Source: Eggerthellaceae bacterium (GTDB taxonomy: Bacteria > Actinomycetota > Coriobacteriia > Coriobacteriales > Eggerthellaceae). From it: 12,198 bases of DNA. The notes beneath the pieces are model-generated. The model was not told the DNA's origin. It was given only the letters and a program-made list of their open reading frames with translations, and ran no database searches. The stretch lies in the NCBI GenBank assembly GCA_017559045.1, contig JAFYTB010000138.1:1-12198 (forward strand). The letters run 5' to 3'. Below are positions 1 through 5,958 of the stretch, in pieces (the stretch's first letter is position 1; the number at the start of each line of letters is the position of its first letter). A program made the position numbers and the translations under genes.

Positions 1-1114
1 CCGTCATGCCGGAAAGCTTCTCGTACAAACGGAAGTAGTTCTGGAGCGTGATGGTTGCGAGAGTCTGATTCTCCTCGCGGACCAGCACCTTTTCCTTGGC
101 CTCAAGCGCCTGATGCAGGCCCTCGGAATAGCGACGACCCTCCATGATACGGCCGGTGAACTCGTCGACGATCTTTACCTCGCCGTTGACGACCACGTAG
201 TCGACATCGCGATGGAACAGGAACTCTGCCTTGAGTGCCTGCTGCAGGTGATTTGCCAGAAGGCCAGCAGGATCAGCGTACAGATCCTCGATGCCGAGCA
301 TGAGCTCGATACGCTCAAGACCACTCTCGGTTGCCACGATAGTGCGCTTCGCCTCATCCTTGACGAAGTCGTCACCCTCTTTGAGCATGGGCATCACGCG
401 GGCAAACTTCTTGTAGGTATCAGTTGCCTGCATTCCGGCACCGCTGATGATGAGCGGAGTACGGGCCTCATCGATAAGAATGGAGTCGACCTCGTCGACG
501 ATGGCGAATGCATGACCACGCTGAACGCGACGGTCGGCGCGCGTCACCATGTTGTCGCGCAGGTAGTCGAAACCGAACTCGCTGTTCGTACCGTAGGTAA
601 CATCAGCCTGATAAGCAGGAATCTTTGCAGCGGGACGCATGCCGTTCTGAATAAGGCCGACCTTCATGCCCAGAGCGCGATAGATCTGGCCCATCCACTC
701 GCTGTCGCGACGAGCCAGGTAATCGTTCACCGTGACGATATGCACGCCGCGGCCAGGAATAGCGTTCAGATAACCAGCGAGCGTCGACACGAGCGTCTTA
801 CCCTCGCCGGTCTTCATCTCAGCGATGCGACCCTCATGAAGCGCCATACCGCCAATAAGCTGAACATCGAAGTGACGCAGGCCGATGGTTCTCACGCTAG
901 CCTCACGGACAGCCGCAAAAGCCTCAGGAAGAAGATCGTCAAGCGACTCCCCCTGCTCATAGCGCTTGCGGAACTCACCCGTCAGGGCAGCAAGCTCCTC
1001 GTCGGAGAGCTTCTTCATGGAAGGTTCCAAGGCGTTGATCTTCTCAACAACCGCCTCATGCTTCTTCAGCTGCCTGCCCTCACCAAAGGTCAGGATCTTC
1101 GAAAGAAATCCCAT
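1..1114 (-). CDS. secA: Preprotein translocase ATPase SecA, N-terminal part (cut by window edge)
   Basis: SecA is the cytoplasmic ATPase that pushes unfolded preproteins through the SecYEG channel. Only the first 371 codons are in the window; the family is usually about 800-950 residues, so the rest lies off the left edge. The start ATG at 1114-1112 gives MGFLSKILTF, a typical SecA N-terminus, and a purine-rich GAGAGAAAG stretch lies just upstream. Visible motifs are the Q-motif region around residues 75-90 (RTIGLRHFDVQLIGG), Walker A MKTGEGKT (100-107), the TVNDYLARRD block (128-137), the YGTNSEFGFDYLRDNM block (174-189) and Walker B DEVDS (207-211). The preprotein cross-linking domain begins after about residue 220. 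No frameshift is seen. It lies downstream of and co-directional with the BTAD regulator, 190 bp away, and probably has its own promoter in that gap. Confidence 0.97.
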   Translation of the reverse strand, partial: MGFLSKILTFGEGRQLKKHEAVVEKINALEPSMKKLSDEELAALTGEFRKRYEQGESLDDLLPEAFAAVREASVRTIGLRHFDVQLIGGMALHEGRIAEMKTGEGKTLVSTLAGYLNAIPGRGVHIVTVNDYLARRDSEWMGQIYRALGMKVGLIQNGMRPAAKIPAYQADVTYGTNSEFGFDYLRDNMVTRADRRVQRGHAFAIVDEVDSILIDEARTPLIISGAGMQATDTYKKFARVMPMLKEGDDFVKDEAKRTIVATESGLERIELMLGIEDLYADPAGLLANHLQQALKAEFLFHRDVDYVVVNGEVKIVDEFTGRIMEGRRYSEGLHQALEAKEKVLVREENQTLATITLQNYFRLYEKLSGMT

Positions 1115-1154
1115 ATTCCATCTTTCTCTCGGGAAAACGTAATGCTCTATCAGG

Positions 1155-1181
1155 AAAACGAGGGCGAATCGAAGCGCCCTC
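1155..1181 (-). terminator. Hairpin with short T run upstream of secA (terminator or leader structure)
   Basis: On the minus strand the arms GAGGGCG and CGCCCTC pair perfectly (7 bp, 8-nt loop) and are followed by G then TTTT. It lies between the end of the regulator gene and secA. It could be a weak rho-independent terminator for the regulator. If secA is transcribed from the candidate promoter at 1205-1215, it would instead lie in the secA leader. The T run is short, so efficiency is uncertain. Confidence 0.42.
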
Positions 1182-1204
1182 CGCGAATGAACACAAGTGA
1201 AGAT

Positions 1205-1215
1205 ACTCTAGCACA
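1205..1215 (-). promoter_or_regulatory. Candidate extended -10 promoter for secA
   Basis: The minus strand reads TGTGC followed by TAGAGT, a full TRTGN extension plus a hexamer matching TATAAT at four of six positions. No convincing -35 hexamer lies 16-18 bp upstream, which is tolerated in extended -10 promoters. Transcription would start near 1198 and leave a leader of about 84 nt. Confidence 0.38.
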
Positions 1216-1304
1216 AACGCGAGCGAGCTCCTTCGATTCCACACCCTCGACAAGTCGTTTACGCGACGAAAACACAGGTACAACTGACCTTTGCGAACGC
1301 ACCC

Positions 1305-4028
1305 TTAATCAATCTCCTCCTCGGACTCGATAATGCCCCGATACAGGCTCACAATCCGAACCGAAGGATCGATTCCCAGCTCCTTTGCCAGAAACTGTCT
1401 GCATGAGAAAAACGTGTTGAGCGCCTCCGTACGCTGACCGGCAGCGATCTGCGCTTCCATCTGGGCAGCATACGCATCCTCGCGCGTGCGATCACGCCGC
1501 AGCGCTTCGCGCGCAAACCACAGGGCGCCGCGCACCTCGCCCGACTCAGCCAAGCGCGACGACGCCGCGACCAGCGCATCCACCATCTGGGTGTGATAGT
1601 GATCCCTCATAGTGAGAATGTAGTCATTCCCCTTCTCGCCAGGAAGCAACTCTTCGGAAAACTCATTTACCACCTGCGTGTATGCATGCTCCCAGCCATA
1701 CTCCCCAGCACGTCCGAACAGCAAGGTCCTGCAAAGCTCCTCATAACGCGCAACATCGCTCGTCAACAGCCTTGCATTGAGCCTGCACCCGTACTGATCG
1801 CGAATCAAATAAGGGCATTCCCCATCGACCATGAGCGCCTTGCGCAACTTGGACCAAAGCGCATAGAAACTCTTCTTCGCGGAGTCCTCGGTGCTCTTAG
1901 GCCACAACATCTTCGTCAGAGTGTCTCTGGTGAATTCCTTACCCTTGCTCAATACGAGAATCGCAAGCAACGCACGCGTCTTCTGTCGGGAAAAATGAGA
2001 AGGATCGACAACCCTGTCACCAATGCGCACCTCAAAAGCGCCGAAGAGATCGACATTCAGCATGGGTGTCTGCTTTTGATTCGACGGCCCCCTCGAGGAG
2101 GAGAGAACATCCTTGCGAGAGCCTCGCGTCCCTAGGAAATCCGAACTCCGTTCGCGAGCTGAAGCCAAAGCCGAATCCGAAACTCCGCCCTTCCCCGAAA
2201 GCAACACAAGCTGCGCCTTTCGCGCGGCAACCAAAGCCTCCGGCGACGGCATTCGCGTCATTGCCAAAGGATCTCGCTCGTACGCATCTTCCATGGAGGC
2301 AGAAAGACGCACTCCGAACCAATTCGCGCCCCCTGCCCCCAGCATCGCAAAATCAACCCTCTCACAGGAGAAGCGGAGCACCTCTCGAGCAAGGACGTCG
2401 TCAATTACACAAGCCTGAGAATCAATAGAAGACGGATGCAGAATGGAGCCCGACGAACCCAGGCCAACATCCCCCTGGGCGATGCGGTCAAACAACCAGG
2501 CACACATGCCCATAAGCGCATTAGCCATAAAAGGCGACTCGCCCTCGCCGCGTTCATCGACACGTTCACCGCTGCGCTCATCCGCAGATCCATCAAGCAA
2601 CTCGATTTCACGCACAAGCGCCTGCGCACCCTCAACGGGGTCCGCTTCGAGCGAAACCGCCAAACGGGCAAGCGAAGGCCACATAAGAGCCAGATCATGG
2701 CTCTCCCCACACCCAACATCAACATCGGAATCCAACCCGAGCTCATGCGCCATAAGAAGCTTGTCGAGCATTCGCTTCGCTTGAACCCTATCAGCCTCTT
2801 CGCCTGCAAGAAGCAGCATCACGCACCCAACAGCTCGAGCAGAGGGATCCCCTACCGGAGAAAAGGCAGCGCGGCGAGCAAAAGCGCGCGATTCTTCGAG
2901 ATCGCCTATCATGCGAAACGCCCAAGCAAGTGCGGAATGCAGGGTGTTCTTGCCCTTGGTGACGCTTCGCTCAACCTTCTCATGAGCATCGATAAACGAA
3001 CGGGGACAACCGATCGTCAACAGATCCCACGCCCTAGACGTCAACCACCGAGCGCAATTTCTCTTCGTCGAAAACGCTAAGACGAGCGCAATGGCACGAT
3101 CCCCTGCCCCTCGTGCGATCAGAGCATCAGCGCAACGCAGAATGAAAGCTTCGCGAGATTCAAAAGAAGATGCGGATGCGAGAATGTCGACCTTCGACGA
3201 GAACCCAGCAACAAGATCCTCCACCTCCACACGCGCCGCCTCGTAGGATCCCTCGCAAACATCGATCCCCAGAAACGGATAGCGCACACCAAGAACCTCG
3301 AAGTACGAACGAGACATCCCCGACGCAACGAACGCTTCGACATCGCTGAGCTTTCCGTTCTGAAGCAGCAACACCACGAAGATGGCTATCAGCTCGTCTA
3401 CCGGCAAATCCTCCAAGGCGACGCCGTTCATGAGCTGCGCCGCGCCATCGTCTCCCCAGCAAAGACACGGAATCAGCTCGGAATCGAGAGGCGCGACGCC
3501 GTCGCCCTTATGAAACCTCTCGCCAAAAACAGCCCTCGTTTCCTCCTCATTGAGAAGAAGGTCGGAGGATTCGATGAGCAGCCGCCCCTTATGCAACTCG
3601 GCGTACCTATCGCTCGAAGGGGCGCAGGTCACCAAAACCTCATTGCCAGCCGCAAGAAGATCCTCAACAAGACGAGAAAAGGCCTCAGCCCGATCGTCAT
3701 CAAGACGCGGCAAATCATCGAATATGACGAGACACTCCCCTCTGTCGACACGTCTGATCTGCTCGAAGATGTCGCCCTTGTCGATATCGCGAAGAAAGCA
3801 CGGAGACGAGCAGCCCAGCCAAAACACGTGCTTAAATGAAAAGACAACATGGGCATATTCGTAGGCAAGCATGGACTTACCAAACCCATCCGGAGCGACA
3901 ATGTAGCGTATGATGCGCCTCTTCTTAAGCAAGCGGGTAACCAAGCCAGACCTCGACCTGCGCTGGCAGGCAGAATACGCTTGGGGGTAGATCCCCCGGC
4001 AAGCTGCTTGTTCGACGAAAGATGACAT
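1305..4028 (-). CDS. MalT-type NTPase / SARP-like (winged helix + BTAD) transcriptional regulator
   Basis: A 907-residue predicted cytoplasmic transcription factor. Residues about 36-200 form a MalT-like NTPase: P-loop APDGFGKS (45-52), Walker B CLVIFDD (99-105), a strand-plus-sensor segment EVLVTCAPS (130-138) and the LNEEETRAVF segment typical of MalT relatives. Residues about 200-650 are helical, probably degenerate TPR-like repeats, with Ser/Arg/Glu-rich low-complexity stretches near 480-500 and 620-655. Residues about 656-750 match an OmpR/PhoB-type winged helix of the SARP kind (LFGAFEVRIG, RQKTRALLAILVLSKG, DTLTKMLWP, WSKLRKAL). Residues about 758-905 match the BTAD all-helical domain, ending LGIDPSVRIVSLYRGI. 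AfsR-type SARPs carry these modules in the opposite order. The start is supported by AGGAGG at 4034-4039, five bases before ATG. Ligand and targets cannot be read from the sequence. The gene diverges from the P1 peptidase, which could be a target, and precedes secA. Confidence 0.88.
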   Translation of the reverse strand: MSSFVEQAACRGIYPQAYSACQRRSRSGLVTRLLKKRRIIRYIVAPDGFGKSMLAYEYAHVVFSFKHVFWLGCSSPCFLRDIDKGDIFEQIRRVDRGECLVIFDDLPRLDDDRAEAFSRLVEDLLAAGNEVLVTCAPSSDRYAELHKGRLLIESSDLLLNEEETRAVFGERFHKGDGVAPLDSELIPCLCWGDDGAAQLMNGVALEDLPVDELIAIFVVLLLQNGKLSDVEAFVASGMSRSYFEVLGVRYPFLGIDVCEGSYEAARVEVEDLVAGFSSKVDILASASSFESREAFILRCADALIARGAGDRAIALVLAFSTKRNCARWLTSRAWDLLTIGCPRSFIDAHEKVERSVTKGKNTLHSALAWAFRMIGDLEESRAFARRAAFSPVGDPSARAVGCVMLLLAGEEADRVQAKRMLDKLLMAHELGLDSDVDVGCGESHDLALMWPSLARLAVSLEADPVEGAQALVREIELLDGSADERSGERVDERGEGESPFMANALMGMCAWLFDRIAQGDVGLGSSGSILHPSSIDSQACVIDDVLAREVLRFSCERVDFAMLGAGGANWFGVRLSASMEDAYERDPLAMTRMPSPEALVAARKAQLVLLSGKGGVSDSALASARERSSDFLGTRGSRKDVLSSSRGPSNQKQTPMLNVDLFGAFEVRIGDRVVDPSHFSRQKTRALLAILVLSKGKEFTRDTLTKMLWPKSTEDSAKKSFYALWSKLRKALMVDGECPYLIRDQYGCRLNARLLTSDVARYEELCRTLLFGRAGEYGWEHAYTQVVNEFSEELLPGEKGNDYILTMRDHYHTQMVDALVAASSRLAESGEVRGALWFAREALRRDRTREDAYAAQMEAQIAAGQRTEALNTFFSCRQFLAKELGIDPSVRIVSLYRGIIESEEEID

Positions 4029-4166
4029 AAGCGCCTCCTCACTCGCTCCAATAGCCCCTCGCTAGAGGGTGGCGGCCATGGTAGACCGCCCGAAAAAGGC
4101 GCATCAAGATAAACAGGCGTTCGACCAGGAGCTAAACGCCATAAAAGATCCACGCTCTGAAGTACC

Positions 4167-4186
4167 TTGTTGAATATGGTCAACAA
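4167..4186. promoter_or_regulatory. Perfect inverted repeat TTGTTGA-N6-TCAACAA, candidate operator
   Basis: Two perfect 7-bp arms are separated by six bases (ATATGG). Arm centres are 13 bp apart, a geometry usual for a dimeric DNA-binding protein. It lies 139 bp upstream of the regulator start and about 200 bp upstream of the peptidase start. The AT-rich arms and the lack of a T run argue against a terminator. Which protein would bind is unknown. Confidence 0.45.
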
Positions 4187-4211
4187 ATCGAAAGAAATCA
4201 CGTCTTTCGGT
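4187..4211. repeat. Inverted repeat next to the candidate operator
   Basis: Arms CGAAAGA (4189-4195) and TCTTTCG (4203-4209) are perfectly complementary around a 7-nt loop. The stem extends to 9 bp if one T-G pair is allowed. It begins one base after the TTGTTGA palindrome ends, so the two form a compact pair. It may be an operator or a leader hairpin. Confidence 0.4.
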
Positions 4212-4251
4212 ACACACCGGGGAGCACCGCACGAACCGATAGGCGCCCGAA

Positions 4252-4275
4252 GCTTTACGAGCGCTTTACAAAGCG
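4252..4275. promoter_or_regulatory. 11-bp-period direct repeat GCTTTAC x2 overlapping a palindrome
   Basis: GCTTTAC occurs at 4252-4258 and 4263-4269, separated by four bases (gagc), giving an 11-bp repeat period. The second copy overlaps a palindrome with arms CGCTTT (4262-4267) and AAAGCG (4270-4275) around AC. Streptomyces SARP regulators are known to bind heptameric direct repeats at 11-bp (or 22-bp) period. Here the repeat lies upstream of a gene encoding a SARP-type DNA-binding domain. Read toward the regulator, only a weak TATCGG hexamer follows, 10 bp past the last repeat. Confidence 0.35.
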
Positions 4276-4319
4276 GCGACACAAAACCTCGACCGTTAGG
4301 TCATTACCTCCGAAAACGC

Positions 4320-4347
4320 CCCGACATAAGGACGTCTCGGGTATGAT
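4320..4347 (+). promoter_or_regulatory. Candidate promoter for the P1 peptidase with abutting inverted repeat
   Basis: TATGAT at 4342-4347 matches the -10 consensus at five of six positions. The best -35 is CCGACA (4321-4326) at a short 15-bp spacing. Arms CCCGA (4320-4324) and TCGGG (4337-4341) form an inverted repeat ending directly against the -10, so a protein bound there could control initiation. The start point would be near 4354, giving a leader of roughly 35 nt. Confidence 0.38.
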
Positions 4348-4375
4348 GTGGCAGAACCTAAACACACAATCACGA

Positions 4376-4382
4376 GTGAGGA
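4376..4382 (+). promoter_or_regulatory. Ribosome binding site fixing the peptidase start
   Basis: GTGAGGA ends five bases before ATG at 4388. The reading frame stays open upstream to ATG at 4343, but that codon lies inside the candidate -10 and has no ribosome binding site. Family similarity begins only after 4388. The downstream start is therefore chosen. Confidence 0.7.
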
Positions 4383-4387
4383 TCGAC

Positions 4388-5371
4388 ATGATTCAAGCCT
4401 GCAGCATCAACGAGCTTTCGGCATTCCGCATCGGACACGCCCAAGACGAAACCGCCGCGACCGGCTGCACGGCCATCATCGCTCCCGCTGGAGCAACCTG
4501 CGCTGTCGACGTCCGAGGCGGAGGACCGGCTACGCGAGAAACCGACCTGCTTCGTCCTGAAAACATGATTGAGAAAGTCCATGCCGTCGTGCTGTCCGGA
4601 GGATCCGCCTTCGGCCTCGAAGCATCGTGCGGCGTCATGGATGCACTCGCTGAGCGAAGAATCGGCTTCGAAATCGCAGGAGCCTGCGTGCCCATCGTCG
4701 TTGGAGCCTGCCTCTTCGATCTGCCGCTGGGAAAACCGACTCACCCCGATAAGGAAATGGGCCGAGCGGCTGCCGAAACCGCACTTTCCGACGAAAGCCA
4801 GTCCCTTCTCCAGGGAAACATCGGCGCAGGATGCGGCGCAACAGTCGGAAAGCTTGGCGCACCGCAAGCAGCCATGAAGTCCGGCCTTGGCTGGACGTGC
4901 CTCAAGGCGGGAGACCTTATCGTCGGCGCAATCGTCGCCGTAAACGCGCTTGGCTGCGTCTGTGACGAATCGGGCACTTGGATTGCCGGCGTACAGGATG
5001 GCAACGGCGGCGTCATGGAGCCGCTTTCCGCTATGGCTCAGGCTGTGGCAGCTATGCAGGCTCAAGCCCAGGCTGAAGCCGCGCCGTGCACGAACACCAC
5101 CATCGGCGCAGTGCTCACCAACGCCAAGCTCACCAAAGCCCAGGCAACCAAGGTCGCATCTATCACCCACGACGCCTATGCACGCGCCATCAAGCCCGTC
5201 CATACCTCCAACGACGGCGACACCGTCTTCGCCTTCGCATCTGGCGAAGTTGATAGCACCCCCGACTTCGTCGGCGTTATCGCCGCTGAGGCTATGCAGC
5301 AGGCGATCATCAACGCCGTCAAGTCCGCAGAGAGCGCGTATGGCCTCACGGCTGCAAGGGATCTCGCGTAA
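4388..5371 (+). CDS. P1 family peptidase (S58, DmpA-type aminopeptidase/D-esterase)
   Basis: A 327-residue member of the DmpA/BapA family: N-terminal nucleophile aminopeptidases that cleave their own chain to expose the catalytic Ser or Thr. Family landmarks are DVRGGGPATRETDLL (41-55), the VVLSGGSAFGLEAS block (67-80), GRAAAE (125-130), GNIGAGCGATVGK (143-155), LIVGAIVAVNALG (177-189) and the C-terminal-half start NTTIGAVLTNAKLTK (236-250). The likely self-cleavage site is Asn236/Thr237, with Thr237 as nucleophile, preceded by an Ala/Gln-rich linker (QAQAQAEA). Natural substrates vary in the family (L- or D-aminoacyl amides, beta-peptides) and cannot be predicted here. No signal peptide is seen, so it is probably cytoplasmic. 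Eleven cysteines is a notable number for 327 residues. It is transcribed divergently from the BTAD regulator and converges on rsfS, separated by a shared terminator. Confidence 0.92.
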   Translation: MIQACSINELSAFRIGHAQDETAATGCTAIIAPAGATCAVDVRGGGPATRETDLLRPENMIEKVHAVVLSGGSAFGLEASCGVMDALAERRIGFEIAGACVPIVVGACLFDLPLGKPTHPDKEMGRAAAETALSDESQSLLQGNIGAGCGATVGKLGAPQAAMKSGLGWTCLKAGDLIVGAIVAVNALGCVCDESGTWIAGVQDGNGGVMEPLSAMAQAVAAMQAQAQAEAAPCTNTTIGAVLTNAKLTKAQATKVASITHDAYARAIKPVHTSNDGDTVFAFASGEVDSTPDFVGVIAAEAMQQAIINAVKSAESAYGLTAARDLA

Positions 5372-5469
5372 AGGCAAGCAAAGCTCCGCAGCGAATCGCC
5401 GCAGGCAAATCCCAAATCGCACCTCCCGCGCGCTGCCCTCAACCAACTGCAGCACATAGCCAGCAACAA

Positions 5470-5493
5470 AAGAAGGCCCTCACGGGCCTTCTT
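5470..5493. terminator. Bidirectional rho-independent terminator
   Basis: Perfect 10-bp arms AAGAAGGCCC and GGGCCTTCTT surround the 4-nt loop TCAC. On the minus strand the stem runs into TTCTTTTGTT, a good U tract for the rsfS transcript, whose stop codon is 33 bp away. On the plus strand the tail is weaker but should still end the peptidase transcript, whose stop is about 98 bp upstream. The rest of 5372-5526 shows nothing recognisable. Confidence 0.88.
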
Positions 5494-5526
5494 CCATATG
5501 CGATATTTGCAATCAAAAACGCTTGA

Positions 5527-5958
5527 CTACTTGCCCAGCATCTTTGCGATACGGTCGGAGTAAGCGATCTCGGTAAGACCAGCCTCAGCGGCCAGATCCA
5601 TAACCGGAGCGTCGTTCCAAAGTGCCTCGAGGCGATAGTACTCGCGGGTCTCCGGCTGGAAGACATGCACAACGATGTCGCCGTAATCCAGAAGAGACCA
5701 AGAACCGTCGCTGGAGCCCTCGCGATGGGTGGGCTTCACGCCGATCTGCTCACGCAGCTGGTCTTCGATCTCGTCGATGATGGCGTCAACCTGACGGCTG
5801 TTGGAAGCCGTTGCGATGACGAAGTAATCGGTCACACCGATGAGGTCGCGCACATGCTGGACCATGAGGTCGGTTGCCTTCTTGCTATCTGCAGCAACAG
5901 CGGCAGCGATAGCGCACTTGCGGGAAAACTCTTCCTGCTCCCTGATCTTGTCGGTCAT
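5527..5958 (-). CDS. rsfS: Ribosomal silencing factor RsfS (Iojap/RsfA family)
   Basis: A 143-residue protein of the RsfS/Iojap family, which binds ribosomal protein L14 (uL14) on the free 50S subunit and blocks 30S joining under nutrient limitation. Family features are the N-terminal helices with DSKKATDLMVQHVRDL (24-39), the TDYFVIATASNSRQV strand-turn segment (43-57), GSWSLLDYGDIVVHVFQPETREYYRLEALW (84-113) and the closing DAPVMDL (115-121). The short tail after residue 121 is not diagnostic. Its ATG overlaps the stop of the NadD-YqeK gene as ATGA, and AAGGGAAGAG immediately precedes it, so translation is probably coupled. It is the last gene of the obgE-proB-proA-nadD cluster and ends at the bidirectional terminator. 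Following nadD/yqeK is a widespread arrangement. Confidence 0.95.
   Translation of the reverse strand: MTDKIREQEEFSRKCAIAAAVAADSKKATDLMVQHVRDLIGVTDYFVIATASNSRQVDAIIDEIEDQLREQIGVKPTHREGSSDGSWSLLDYGDIVVHVFQPETREYYRLEALWNDAPVMDLAAEAGLTEIAYSDRIAKMLGK

Larger units (their letters stand above)
4029..4387. other. Divergent intergenic region rich in inverted repeats
   Basis: This 359-bp gap separates the start codons of the regulator (minus) and the peptidase (plus). No conserved coding sequence or structural RNA is recognised. Besides the repeats listed separately, it holds GGCGTT/AACGCC arms at 4116-4121 and 4135-4140, GGCGG/CCGCC arms at 4071-4075 and 4086-4090, and CCCTC/GAGGG arms with a 4-nt loop at 4056-4069. 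The last of these sits about 17 nt upstream of the regulator's AGGAGG and would lie in its mRNA leader. No clear sigma-70-type promoter for the regulator was found. Confidence 0.7.

Noticed and set aside
113..1333. 406-codon open frame on the plus strand
   Set aside because: It lies opposite secA, whose motifs are intact on the minus strand. Long antisense frames are common over GC-rich codon-biased genes, and this one has no recognisable domain.
2100..2420. Low-complexity Ser/Arg/Phe-rich frames on both strands, at first suggestive of a repeat-containing gene
   Set aside because: They are shadows of the charged, Ser-rich linker region of the 907-residue regulator, whose frame is continuous through here.
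3629..4282. 217-codon minus-strand frame overlapping the regulator start
   Set aside because: It overlaps the regulator in another frame, has no domain and no good ribosome binding site, whereas the regulator has AGGAGG at correct spacing.
4343..4387. 15-codon N-terminal extension of the peptidase
   Set aside because: Its ATG lies inside the candidate -10 element, has no ribosome binding site, and precedes the region of family similarity.
4370..5455. 361-codon open frame on the minus strand
   Set aside because: It is antisense to the P1 peptidase, whose family blocks are clear on the plus strand. Its composition is typical of a shadow frame.
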